A stretch of 64,000 nt of DNA, taken from Carnobacterium maltaromaticum DSM 20342. Lineage in GTDB: Bacteria > Bacillota > Bacilli > Lactobacillales > Carnobacteriaceae. Position 1 is the stretch's first letter; every line of letters starts with the position of its first letter. A model generated the notes under the pieces. That model was given only the letters and a program-made list of their open reading frames with translations. It was not told the DNA's origin and searched no databases. The position numbers and the translations under genes are program-made. Below are positions 1 through 7,203 of this stretch, piece after piece. The DNA is taken from contig NZ_JQMX01000001.1 in NCBI RefSeq assembly GCF_000744945.1, positions 3,173,130-3,237,129 of the forward strand, written 5' to 3'.

Positions 1-108
1 CATGAAAAAAGAAGTATTTCTGTTATTTTAATAGGGATACTGATTCTTTTGTTTTTAGGTTGTTTACTATTTTTTATAAGAAAACACTATAGACAATTAG
101 AACATTAA
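1..108 (+). CDS. C-terminal end of a membrane-anchored protein (partial)
   Basis: Only the last 35 codons are inside the window, read in frame from base 1 to the TAA at 106-108. The visible residues form one hydrophobic segment (ISVILIGILILLFLGCLLFF) followed by a short basic tail (IRKHYRQLEH), a typical C-terminal membrane anchor with the positive tail inside. Surface proteins and DUF916/DUF3324-type proteins of Gram-positive surface clusters end this way, but nothing here distinguishes between these possibilities. The gene ends about 20 bases before the following Mga-like regulator, so the two are probably co-transcribed. Confidence 0.6.
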   Translation, partial: HEKRSISVILIGILILLFLGCLLFFIRKHYRQLEH

Positions 109-127
109 AATTTTAGGGGTGGGCATT

Positions 128-1609
128 TTGAGAAATTTATTAAATAGAGAAGATGGGAAAAAAGTTTCCTTATTCAGATTTATTGAAGAATGTACACAAC
201 AAACAGCTTCATTTTCAGCAATTATGCACGAACTGGAAATTTCAGAATTTGTTTTGTTGAGAACGGCAGAAAATCTGAGTAAAGATATTGAGTTAAATGA
301 TTTAACACCACATTTTAGTCTTACTATTTCTCGAACACACAAAACGATTACATTAAAAAAAGATTCAGATGCATCAATCAGTATGTTGTATATCATTTAT
401 ATAAAAAATTCGCTAAGCTATAACATTTTAGTGGATATTTTAAATGGTAAATTTGTTAGTATGACCGATTTTGGTGAATTTAATTTTGTGAGTTATTCAG
501 CTGTGCATAAAAAAATTCAAGAAGTCAAAAAAGAGCTAGCAAACTATCAAGTACGTTTATCTTCTAAGTATGAGCTAATTGGAGACGAAATAAAAATTAG
601 GATGTTTTTTTATCATCTCTATTACCCTAGATTTAATCAATTAAATTTCCCTTTTGAGGCAAAGTATGAAAAATTAACCCAACAATTTATTCGATTATTT
701 GAAAATCATCTTGATCATTCGATTCAAGAGACACTTAAAACAAAAATAAACTTCTTTTTAAGTATCAGTTTAAAAAGAATCAATATGAAAAATTATTTAA
801 CATCCAATGCTAGAATTGAGCGTACCAGATATACATTTAATCATGAACATCCTTTATTTCAAATGGTTTACGAGTTCCTAGAAAAGGAATATCGTCTTTT
901 AAAAAGAGAGGCCTTAATCAGTGAATCAGAATCAATTGTGGCTTTTCTAGTGGGTGAATCAGGTGTTAGAAGGACAGAGTATAGCCCATTAGAAGATATT
1001 GTGGAAGTTCAAGATAATCTAACACCCTTATTTGTTCATGAGTTTGAAGATCAGTTTAAGAATAAAGTTGAGAAAGCGCAGCATGATCTTTTGATTCAGG
1101 AATTGAGTGTATTGCATTTTAAACTTTATTACTTTAAAAAAGTTCAACCAGTTTTTGGAGATTTATTAAATATGGAGTTCCTTGAAGAAACCTATGCAGA
1201 TGCATTTAAATTTTGTGTAGAGTTTATTGGGAGGTTACCTGATAAGAAAGAGTATAAATTATTAACCTCTAATGAAAATTTTGTTTTCCACCAATACTTA
1301 TTTTTAATTGTCCAAATTTTTCCTTCAAAATTTTTTATGGAAACTATTTATGTTTGTTTAGATTTCTCATTAGGGAACTACTACACAAATATTATTGAAA
1401 CAAATTTAAAAAGCTTTAATTTTTTTAATATAGAAGTGACATCTTATGTTCATGAAAAGACAGACTTATTCATTTCAGATTATATTTATAAAAATATTAA
1501 GTTGCCAAGTTTAGTTTGGAATATGCCACCAACAGCTAAAGATTGGGCAAATGTTGGAGAATTTTTAGTTCGAATCAAAAATGAAAAAGCGGAGAAGGTG
1601 ATAAAGTGA
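128..1609 (+). CDS. Mga-like transcriptional regulator (first of two)
   Basis: This predicted cytosolic DNA-binding regulator of the Mga/PRD virulence-regulator group has about 493 residues. Residues 10-57 form a winged helix-turn-helix like the Mga HTH domain (EECTQQTASFSAIMHELEIS). A long helical middle is compatible with PRD-like domains. The C-terminal stretch has the EIIB-like ending seen in Mga proteins (DLFISDYIY, then WNMPPTAKDW). I chose TTG at 128 because AGGGGTGG (115-122) is well spaced for it and the product then starts MRNLLNRE. A GTG at 119 would overlap that site. It overlaps the next gene by four bases (GTGA). The signal it senses is unknown. It shares its C-terminal motif with the second regulator at 2185, so the two are distant paralogues. 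Confidence 0.8.
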   Translation: MRNLLNREDGKKVSLFRFIEECTQQTASFSAIMHELEISEFVLLRTAENLSKDIELNDLTPHFSLTISRTHKTITLKKDSDASISMLYIIYIKNSLSYNILVDILNGKFVSMTDFGEFNFVSYSAVHKKIQEVKKELANYQVRLSSKYELIGDEIKIRMFFYHLYYPRFNQLNFPFEAKYEKLTQQFIRLFENHLDHSIQETLKTKINFFLSISLKRINMKNYLTSNARIERTRYTFNHEHPLFQMVYEFLEKEYRLLKREALISESESIVAFLVGESGVRRTEYSPLEDIVEVQDNLTPLFVHEFEDQFKNKVEKAQHDLLIQELSVLHFKLYYFKKVQPVFGDLLNMEFLEETYADAFKFCVEFIGRLPDKKEYKLLTSNENFVFHQYLFLIVQIFPSKFFMETIYVCLDFSLGNYYTNIIETNLKSFNFFNIEVTSYVHEKTDLFISDYIYKNIKLPSLVWNMPPTAKDWANVGEFLVRIKNEKAEKVIK

Positions 1610-2160
1610 AATGGAGACAAAGTAAATTTCGTTTTTTGAAAAATTGTATTTTATATAGTGGGATTTTTTCTATGACTATTTTATATTCAACAGAACTATC
1701 TCCCCCGGCTTTTGCGGATCCTGTTAATGAAAGCAGTCAACTTATTGAGAGTCAATCTGAGCAGGAAAAACACCCGACTATTAGTGGCGCAGTGGGGCCT
1801 TTAAATCCCTTAAATCCTGAAGAATCAGTGGAACCAATTGATTCCGTGGATCGTCAAAAAAAAGCAGTAGAAGAAAAGAGGAGCGAACCTAGCGAAATTG
1901 AATTAATTCATCCAGAAAGTGATTTAGAAGGAATTCCTGATGGATCAAAAGCTATAAAAATAACCGATTTAGATGATTTACACAAAAATAAAAAGAAAAA
2001 AAATGTCCATCTAAATCAAGTTTACATTGATGAAAATATGCCCTTACCATCTGAACCTTTTCCAAATGGTAAAGGGAAAAAAACAACGGAAATGGCCTAC
2101 ATTGAGGAAGTGTTCTCAGAATTTTCAGGAGTCGTTTTCTTTGGAGTTAAGCAACGATAA
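1606..2160 (+). CDS. Unknown secreted protein between two Mga-like regulators
   Basis: I do not recognise this family. The 184-residue product starts with a basic stretch and a hydrophobic core (residues 13-32), with likely signal peptidase cleavage near AFADP (about residue 38). The mature part is charged and proline-rich, with a repeated PLNPLNPEE motif, a lysine cluster near residues 127-133, and a short hydrophobic end (FSGVVFFGVKQR). No LPXTG anchor, lipobox or WxL motif is present. The GTG start at 1606 overlaps the stop of the upstream regulator and has a GGAGAAGG site at 1591-1598. Translational coupling to one Mga-like gene and close spacing to a second suggests a signal, sensor or regulated surface product, but this is inference. 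Confidence 0.6.
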   Translation: MKWRQSKFRFLKNCILYSGIFSMTILYSTELSPPAFADPVNESSQLIESQSEQEKHPTISGAVGPLNPLNPEESVEPIDSVDRQKKAVEEKRSEPSEIELIHPESDLEGIPDGSKAIKITDLDDLHKNKKKKNVHLNQVYIDENMPLPSEPFPNGKGKKTTEMAYIEEVFSEFSGVVFFGVKQR

Positions 2161-2184
2161 AAATGAAATAAGTCAGGTGAGAAA

Positions 2185-3645
2185 ATGCTAGCAGAAACAG
2201 ATAAAATCATTTATCGTAAAATCCAACTATTGAAAGTATTAGATGCTTCAAATGATTATCTTAAAACAGTTGATCTAGCCAATTTTCTTGATTTAAGTTT
2301 AAAAACTGTTCAGAAAGAATTGGAGTCGTTAATAGAAGATTTAAAAAATTCTAGTTATGCAGTTAAGCTTGAAAAAGTAGGAAACTTATATCGATTCATA
2401 AAAAAAAGCTCGGTCAATATGGATTTGATTTACTTAGATTTTAAAAGAGAGTCTATTTATTTCTATCTAATGAGGAAAGCTGTCTTTAGAAAAACTATTA
2501 AAGAAAAAAAAGAAATCGATTATTTCTATAGCGCCAGTCATTTATATAAAAATAAGCGTATCTTTAAAACGTATTTAATGAATTACGGTTTAGAGTTAGA
2601 TTTAAGTACATTGTCAATTGAAGGCAATGAAATCAATATACGATTTTTATATTTTCAATTTTTCTGGGAGAATTATCGAGGTGTAGAGTGGCCATTTGAT
2701 ACTATTGATCGTCAAGAGCTCATTAGAGAGATTGAACAACTAGATACTTTTCTATTTAAGAGCATGACAGAAATTGAAAAAGAACAATTTTTGTATTGGG
2801 TAGCTATTATTAAAATCCGTGCTAGCAATGATCAATTATTAATAGAAAATCGAGTTAAATTGAATCAAGTGATGTTTAAAGATATGCAAGAATTTCAACA
2901 AATAGTGGCTAAAACAATCGGAGTAATTGAAAAAACGACTCTTCATTCGGAAGCTGTGTATCTCTATTTCGCATATACTTTAACAACAGAATCAACCTTT
3001 TATAAGCAGCAATTATTAGCTGATTTAGAAAAAGATAACAAAAATTTTCAAATTCATAAAATGGTAAGAGAATTAACTACTAAATTTAGTCAAAAATTTA
3101 GTTTGAATACTCATACAAATTACGTAGACGTTTATTTTTCAATCTATAAATTATTTGTTTGTGAGAGTATCTATCAGGGCAGTTTGAGAGAGTACGAGTC
3201 AAGGAATCTATTTGAATCAGGCATCATAAAACAATACGAAAAAGAGTTTGCCTTATTTTATCCGGAAGTAATGAAGAATTATGGGAAGAAATATAGCGAA
3301 AATAGATACCTCTACCAAAGAGTTTTATTTTTATTTAGCACCTTAATTGAAGAAAGTAGCTACCGACCACAAATAAATATAAAAATTTTATCTAGTGGTG
3401 GTGCTATAGAAGAATTACTGTTAACTAAAAAAGTTCAGTCTTTAGCAAATAATATTGCCATTAAAGATTCTAATGCCAAAGATTTGGATATTATTGTCAG
3501 TGATTGTATGGTAAATAATACCGAAAATGATTTAGTATTTTATTGGAATTTGCAGCCAACAGAAAAAGAGTGGGAAGCTTTAGCTAGAAGAATAGCCGAA
3601 ATTGAGCAAGATAAGGAACTGAGAATTCCTCTTGTTACGAATTGA
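2185..3645 (+). CDS. Mga-like transcriptional regulator (second of two)
   Basis: Predicted DNA-binding regulator of 486 residues, the same size as the first Mga-like protein. A helix-turn-helix lies at residues 13-55 (YLKTVDLANFLDLSLKTVQK). A long helical middle follows, and the C-terminal EIIB-like end carries DIIVSD and WNLQPTEKEW, matching WNMPPTAKDW in the upstream regulator. The ATG at 2185 is preceded by CAGGTGAG (2173-2180). It lies 24 bases after the secreted-protein gene and 22 bases before the next small gene, so it is in the same operon. Two Mga-like regulators in one operon could form heteromers or act in sequence. The sequence does not show which promoters they control. Confidence 0.8.
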   Translation: MLAETDKIIYRKIQLLKVLDASNDYLKTVDLANFLDLSLKTVQKELESLIEDLKNSSYAVKLEKVGNLYRFIKKSSVNMDLIYLDFKRESIYFYLMRKAVFRKTIKEKKEIDYFYSASHLYKNKRIFKTYLMNYGLELDLSTLSIEGNEINIRFLYFQFFWENYRGVEWPFDTIDRQELIREIEQLDTFLFKSMTEIEKEQFLYWVAIIKIRASNDQLLIENRVKLNQVMFKDMQEFQQIVAKTIGVIEKTTLHSEAVYLYFAYTLTTESTFYKQQLLADLEKDNKNFQIHKMVRELTTKFSQKFSLNTHTNYVDVYFSIYKLFVCESIYQGSLREYESRNLFESGIIKQYEKEFALFYPEVMKNYGKKYSENRYLYQRVLFLFSTLIEESSYRPQINIKILSSGGAIEELLLTKKVQSLANNIAIKDSNAKDLDIIVSDCMVNNTENDLVFYWNLQPTEKEWEALARRIAEIEQDKELRIPLVTN

Positions 3646-3667
3646 AAAAGTAAAGGAGAATGGATGG

Positions 3668-3910
3668 ATGAAGAAACCAGTAGTTGAATTAGAAAAATAT
3701 ATCATCTATAATATTCGCTTTATAGTAGAATCAGAATTTATTAGACAGATTGAAAAAAATATTGTTTGTCCAGTTGATTACAACCACGAAGATGTTGAGC
3801 AACTAATTTATAAAAAGTTTAATCAAGTCAAGGAAGTTGTAAAAATAAATAAGCTGGAAGAATGTACCAAGTTAGGCTCAAAAATAGCGTTAGTTGGTGA
3901 TAGAGTATGA
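3668..3910 (+). CDS. Small unknown protein, twin A of a pair
   Basis: An 80-residue cytosolic protein with no signal peptide or membrane segment. I chose ATG 3668 because AAAGGAG (3652-3658) sits in front of it. A longer reading from TTG 3632 would start inside the upstream gene. The sequence suggests beta strands (KYIIYNIRFIVE) followed by a helix (EDVEQLIYKKFNQVKEV). The last part aligns by eye with the next gene: both have hydrophobic residues, P, an acidic residue, then a helix with LI..K...F..(V/I)KE and a final L. The TGA stop overlaps the ATG of that gene (ATGA), indicating coupled translation and perhaps a complex. The family was not recognised. Confidence 0.6.
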   Translation: MKKPVVELEKYIIYNIRFIVESEFIRQIEKNIVCPVDYNHEDVEQLIYKKFNQVKEVVKINKLEECTKLGSKIALVGDRV

Positions 3911-4119
3911 AGATCGAACAGCATTGGGATGATGTTGATTTATATGTTGTTGTTTATACAAGCCATCTAGATGAAAGTGAAGTCCAAAGCACGATGATTA
4001 TCGTCCCACCAGAATCGGAAGATAAATTAATTCGAGAAAAAATTCACGCGACTTTTTCAGAAATTAAAGAAATTCGACAACTTGAATATTTTTCAGAAGC
4101 CCTGTATTTAAAAAATTGA
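3907..4119 (+). CDS. Small unknown protein, twin B of a pair
   Basis: A 70-residue cytosolic protein, last gene of the Mga-like cassette. Beta-strand-like DLYVVVYTSHL is followed by STMIIVPPESEDKL and a helix (IREKIHATFSEIKEIRQLEY). The spacing of hydrophobic, proline, acidic, LI, K, F, IKE and L positions resembles the preceding 80-residue protein, so the two are probably an old tandem duplication. It starts at ATG 3907, overlapping the stop of its twin, and is followed directly by a strong terminator. No function can be assigned. A role as a small partner or modulator of the two regulators is only a hypothesis. Confidence 0.6.
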   Translation: MKIEQHWDDVDLYVVVYTSHLDESEVQSTMIIVPPESEDKLIREKIHATFSEIKEIRQLEYFSEALYLKN

Positions 4120-4130
4120 GTACGCAAGTT

Positions 4131-4172
4131 AGAGTAAAAATAAGTGTATCTAGACTTATTTTTACTCTGTTT
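4131..4172 (+). terminator. Rho-independent terminator of the Mga-like cassette
   Basis: Perfect 15-base inverted repeat AGAGTAAAAATAAGT (4131-4145) and ACTTATTTTTACTCT (4154-4168) with an 8-base loop, followed by a T-rich tail. It closes the cassette 12 bases after the last stop codon. Confidence 0.85.
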
Positions 4173-4429
4173 TGTTACATAGGAAAATAATAATCATAAC
4201 GATAACTGTAAAGTAAGGGATATTCTTTGGGGATTTAATCAAAATAAGGTAAAATAAAGCTATAAAAAATAGTCTTATTGATGGGAATTTAGTCAATCAA
4301 TTAAGAGCGAACTAAAGAAATGAATTGATAGGCGAGGGATTCTCACAAAAAAAGAATTTGATTCACAAAAGAAAAAATTACTAGGTAACTAACTAGTAAA
4401 ATAAAACGTAAGAAGAAAGAGGGAGCCTC
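4173..4429. other. Intergenic stretch before the VOC-family gene
   Basis: I see no coding region here. An imperfect inverted repeat TTACTAG (4379-4385) and CTAGTAA lies about 40 bases before the downstream start codon. A GAGGGAG ribosome binding site directly precedes ATG 4430. The region is AT-rich and no clear -35/-10 pair stood out. Confidence 0.4.
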
Positions 4430-4849
4430 ATGACAATTGGGATTTATTTGAACTTTAAGGACAACACAAAGGAAGTTATTCATTTTTATGAAAAGGTGTT
4501 TGGTTCAAAATGTACAGATTTAATGACATATGGGCAACAACCAGATGAGTCCACTCATGAACTAGATGAAAAAACAAAAGGTTTAGTCATGAATGCTAGT
4601 TTAGAAATTGAGGGTGATACAGTTATGTTTTCTGATGTACCTGATTTCATGGGAATGGATTTCATTCCAGGAAACAATGTGACATTAGTTTTAGAAACAA
4701 AAGACTCAGAAAAATTAACAGCCTACTTTAATGGTTTATTAGAAGGGGCAACAAAAGTAATGCCTTTACAAAAAACATTTTGGTCAGATAGTTTTGGACA
4801 ACTAACTGATAAATTTGGGATTTCTTGGTCTTTTAATTTAACTAAATAA
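4430..4849 (+). CDS. PhnB-like VOC (glyoxalase/bleomycin-resistance fold) protein
   Basis: A 139-residue cytosolic protein of the VOC superfamily, PhnB/YjdN-like subgroup. The start GIYLNFKDNTKEVIHFYEKV and the core SLEIEGDTVMFSDVP are typical of proteins often annotated as 3-demethylubiquinone-9 methyltransferase-like. The C-terminal half ends with FWSDSFGQLTDKFGISWSF, the usual FG..D.FG..W pattern. The length matches the family. Members of this subgroup mostly have no proven reaction, so the old methyltransferase name should not be taken literally. It is a single gene bounded by terminators on both sides. Confidence 0.8.
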   Translation: MTIGIYLNFKDNTKEVIHFYEKVFGSKCTDLMTYGQQPDESTHELDEKTKGLVMNASLEIEGDTVMFSDVPDFMGMDFIPGNNVTLVLETKDSEKLTAYFNGLLEGATKVMPLQKTFWSDSFGQLTDKFGISWSFNLTK

Positions 4850-4865
4850 ATTATTATAGAAAAAA

Positions 4866-4906
4866 AGAGCTAGGTATGTGGAGTTAATTCCGCTTACCTA
4901 GCTTCT
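4866..4906. terminator. Bidirectional terminator
   Basis: Inverted repeat GAGCTAGGTA (4867-4876) and TACCTAGCT (4895-4903), extended inward by GTGGA/TCCGC, with an A run on the left and T-rich sequence on the right. It lies between convergent genes and can serve both. Confidence 0.7.
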
Positions 4907-4932
4907 TATATAATGTCATTAATGGTTTGGGA

Positions 4933-5097
4933 CTATTTCTTTACGTCTCCAACTTTTTTCTCAACTTTACCTTTTAATTTTTGCGCTTTGCCTTCAGCTT
5001 CTTTTTCAAGATTATTTGTTACTTTACCAAATAATTCTTTCGCTTCGCCGGCTACTTCATCTTTCAATCCTTTTGCTTTATCTTTAAAATCAGTCAT
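4933..5097 (-). CDS. CsbD-like general stress protein (54 aa)
   Basis: A 54-codon gene on the minus strand. The product begins MTDFKDKAKGLKDEVAG and continues with AKELFGKVTN, LEKEAEGKAQKLKGKVEKK and GDVKK. It is highly charged, rich in Lys, Glu and Ala, and has the repeated K-G-K/E-A pattern of the CsbD family. CsbD proteins in Bacillus are sigma-B general stress proteins of unknown biochemical role. The start ATG (5095-5097) has a near-perfect TAGGAGGA site just upstream (about 5103-5110). It is convergent with the VOC gene and shares its terminator. No sigma-B-type promoter was clear to me. Confidence 0.85.
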   Translation of the reverse strand: MTDFKDKAKGLKDEVAGEAKELFGKVTNNLEKEAEGKAQKLKGKVEKKVGDVKK

Positions 5098-5399
5098 AGT
5101 GTATTCCTCCTAAATTTTTTAGTTAATTTGAAAATAGGTTACTTACGGGTGGACTAATCTGGGACGAGAAAAATTGTTCCAAAGATGCGAGAAAGTATAT
5201 CAAAAATATGAACTACTAGTGCTAATTAAAGAATAAATGATTTCGTAAATAAAATCAACCAATAGCCCTTTTTGTTATTTAATTAAGTAAAAAATGCTGG
5301 AAAAATGAATTAAAGTAAGGATTTTAATCCATGCGCTTAATCTTTAAAACGATTTATGCTAGAATAGAAAAAGACAGAATGAATTAAAGGAGCTAAATT
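5098..5399. other. Divergent intergenic region between csbD-like gene and tsaB
   Basis: No coding region seen. It carries the ribosome binding site of the csbD-like gene at its left edge and, near the right edge, an extended -10 element (TGCTAGAAT, 5357-5365) with a poor -35. This is the likely tsaB promoter. Confidence 0.4.
5357..5365 (+). promoter_or_regulatory. Extended -10 promoter of the tsaB operon
   Basis: TGCTAGAAT matches the TGnTATAAT extended -10 form, 35 bases before the tsaB ATG. The -35 position (about 5337-5342, TTAATC) is weak, as is common for extended -10 promoters. Confidence 0.5.
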
Positions 5400-6128
5400 A
5401 TGAAAATTTTAGCAATCGATACGTCCAATCAAGTCATGAGTGTTGCGGCGATCGAAAATCAACGAATTGTTGGAGAATTCACAACAAATATAAAAGGGAA
5501 TCATAGCCAACGGTTAATGCCCGCTATTACAGATTTAATGGAAGCTGTTGAATGGACACCAGCTGAACTACATCGAATTGCTGTAGCGAAAGGTCCTGGT
5601 TCATACACCGGTTTACGTATTGGGGTGACGATTGCGAAGACTTTAGCCTGGACATTAAAAAAAGAACTTGTAGGAATCTCTAGTTTAGAAGTTTTAGCTG
5701 GCAATTGCCAAGGGGCTAATCACTATATCGTACCCATGATGGATGCTAGACGTGGGAATGTCTATACGGGTTTATATCGTTGGGACCAAGAGGCAGAACA
5801 ATTGCAACAAGTTGAACCTGATACTCATATAGCACTTGCTGACTGGGTCAAGTTTTTAAAAACTAAAGAGGGGACTTTTGAATTTGTCGGAACGGATTGG
5901 GCGATTCATGAAGAAACCATCAAAGACGCATTAGGTGATTGTGCTAGTGAAGTAGCTGCTCAAAATCAATTGCCACGAGCAGGTGTTTTAGGTTTACTAG
6001 CTGAGAAGGCAGAACCTGTTGATAGTCATACCTTTGTGCCTGACTATTTAAAATTAGCAGAAGCAGAAGAAAATTGGCGTGCTGCCCATCCTAATCAGTT
6101 GGAGGAAAGCTATGTTGAAAAAATTTAG
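5400..6128 (+). CDS. tsaB: tRNA threonylcarbamoyladenosine biosynthesis protein TsaB
   Basis: TsaB is the inactive ASKHA-fold partner of TsaD. With TsaE it supports transfer of the threonylcarbamoyl group to A37 of ANN-decoding tRNAs in the cytosol. The 242-residue product has the N-terminal ATPase-like phosphate loop AIDTSNQVMSVAA and the family signature VAKGPGSYTGLRIGVTIAKT at about residues 61-80. Length is typical. It is first in a tsaB-rimI-rimI-tsaD operon and overlaps the next gene by 17 bases, so translation is coupled. tsaE, often directly upstream in relatives, is not in this window. Confidence 0.95.
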   Translation: MKILAIDTSNQVMSVAAIENQRIVGEFTTNIKGNHSQRLMPAITDLMEAVEWTPAELHRIAVAKGPGSYTGLRIGVTIAKTLAWTLKKELVGISSLEVLAGNCQGANHYIVPMMDARRGNVYTGLYRWDQEAEQLQQVEPDTHIALADWVKFLKTKEGTFEFVGTDWAIHEETIKDALGDCASEVAAQNQLPRAGVLGLLAEKAEPVDSHTFVPDYLKLAEAEENWRAAHPNQLEESYVEKI

Positions 6129-6717
6129 AAATTGGTTAACAGCCAGCGCAGACGAAGAAGAGGCTGAAAATCAACGCAAACGTTGGACTCGACTAACGGA
6201 GCGGGTTGAATTACAACAAACTGATTTTCCTTTAAATGAAGAAGAGGTGGCTGTTTTATCTATTGGAACAGCTGAAGATATTCCTGATCTATTAGAAATT
6301 GAGCGCTTAAGCTATCATGGTGAAACACCTTGGAATCAAAAAGCGTTTGAGCATGAAATGAAAAATAATCGAAATGCTCTTTACTTAGTTTTGCGCGTTT
6401 ATGATGTTGCAATCGGGTTTATTGGTTCGTGGTTTGTCGAAGGTGAAGCTCATGTGACGAATATTGCGATAATTCCTAATTACCGTCGCTATGGATTAGC
6501 TAGTTTTTTAATGGAACAGATGCGTCATTTAGCGGAAGCAGATCATAATCAATTATTTAGCCTTGAAGTACGTATGTCAAATACAGGGGCACAAGAATTG
6601 TATCGCAAATTAGGATTTAAAGATGGCAAAATAAAAAAAGCCTACTATTCAGAGGATCATGAAGATGCTCTTGAAATGAGTTTGGTTTTAAAAGGACATA
6701 AAAAAAGTGGAGAATGA
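6112..6717 (+). CDS. rimI: RimI-like GNAT N-acetyltransferase
   Basis: A cytosolic GNAT acetyltransferase of the RimI type, which acetylates the N-terminus of ribosomal protein S18 in E. coli. The GNAT domain occupies about residues 45-195, with the beta-4 and acetyl-CoA loop region NIAIIPNYRRYGLASFLMEQ (R-R-Y-G-L-A in place of the strict Q/RxxGxG/A) and the C-terminal VRMSNTGAQELYRKLGF motif typical of RimI. About 45 extra residues at the N-terminus are charged and unusual. I chose ATG 6112, preceded by GGAGG at 6101-6105; a longer reading from GTG 6079 lacks such a site. It overlaps tsaB and the next GNAT gene. The real substrate here is not proven. Confidence 0.85.
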   Translation: MLKKFRNWLTASADEEEAENQRKRWTRLTERVELQQTDFPLNEEEVAVLSIGTAEDIPDLLEIERLSYHGETPWNQKAFEHEMKNNRNALYLVLRVYDVAIGFIGSWFVEGEAHVTNIAIIPNYRRYGLASFLMEQMRHLAEADHNQLFSLEVRMSNTGAQELYRKLGFKDGKIKKAYYSEDHEDALEMSLVLKGHKKSGE

Positions 6718-7198
6718 AAAATACAAAAAAAAACAAATAGAGATTGACTATCGTTTTTCATCCATTGAAGAAACGAGCTACACTGCTAAAGATTTATTTA
6801 ATTTAGCAGAAGTAAGCTATCCCCATGGTTCTCCTTGGAGCACAGAGACATTTAAAAAAGATTTAAAACAACCTTATGTGCAGTACGAAATCATTTGCTT
6901 AGGCACTGAATTGCTTGGTTTTATTGGTTATCGTCAATTATTTGATGAGGTCGAATTAACCAATATCGCTGTGCATCCAAAAGTTCAAGGGCAAGGCTTA
7001 AGCCAAGCATTTTTAGTCCAATGGATAAAAAAATTGCACCAAGCTAGAGTCATTCATTTAGAAGTGAGGAAAAGCAATCAAGTAGCCATTCATGTCTATA
7101 AAAAAGTGGGTTTTAAACTGATTAATATTCGACAAGACTATTACGATTACCCTGTTGAAGATGCAGTTATTATGAATTTAGAAATTAAGGAAGAGTGA
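6707..7198 (+). CDS. Second RimI-like GNAT acetyltransferase
   Basis: A second GNAT protein of 163 residues, a divergent paralogue of the one just upstream. Shared features are [17 protein letters not shown] versus [36 protein letters not shown] at the acetyl-CoA loop (good Q-G-Q-G-L match), and [18 protein letters not shown]. It starts with GTG at 6707 inside the end of the upstream gene and ends four bases into the longer possible tsaD reading. The gene order tsaB-rimI-tsaD is widespread, but two acetyltransferases in a row are less common. The better acetyl-CoA motif here suggests this copy could be the more canonical enzyme. Confidence 0.8.
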   Translation: MENEKYKKKQIEIDYRFSSIEETSYTAKDLFNLAEVSYPHGSPWSTETFKKDLKQPYVQYEIICLGTELLGFIGYRQLFDEVELTNIAVHPKVQGQGLSQAFLVQWIKKLHQARVIHLEVRKSNQVAIHVYKKVGFKLINIRQDYYDYPVEDAVIMNLEIKEE

Positions 7199-7203
7199 GG
7201 CAA

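Noticed and set aside
4379..4399. TTACTAG/CTAGTAA inverted repeat as an operator or attachment site
   Set aside because: Short, in AT-rich DNA, with no second copy or integrase nearby.
4913..5113. Plus-strand open frame of 66 codons
   Set aside because: It lies opposite the CsbD-like gene, has no ribosome binding site, and its Phe/Ser/Pro-rich composition is what the complement of a Lys/Glu-rich gene gives.
5501..5704. Minus-strand frame inside tsaB
   Set aside because: Shadow of a well-supported gene.
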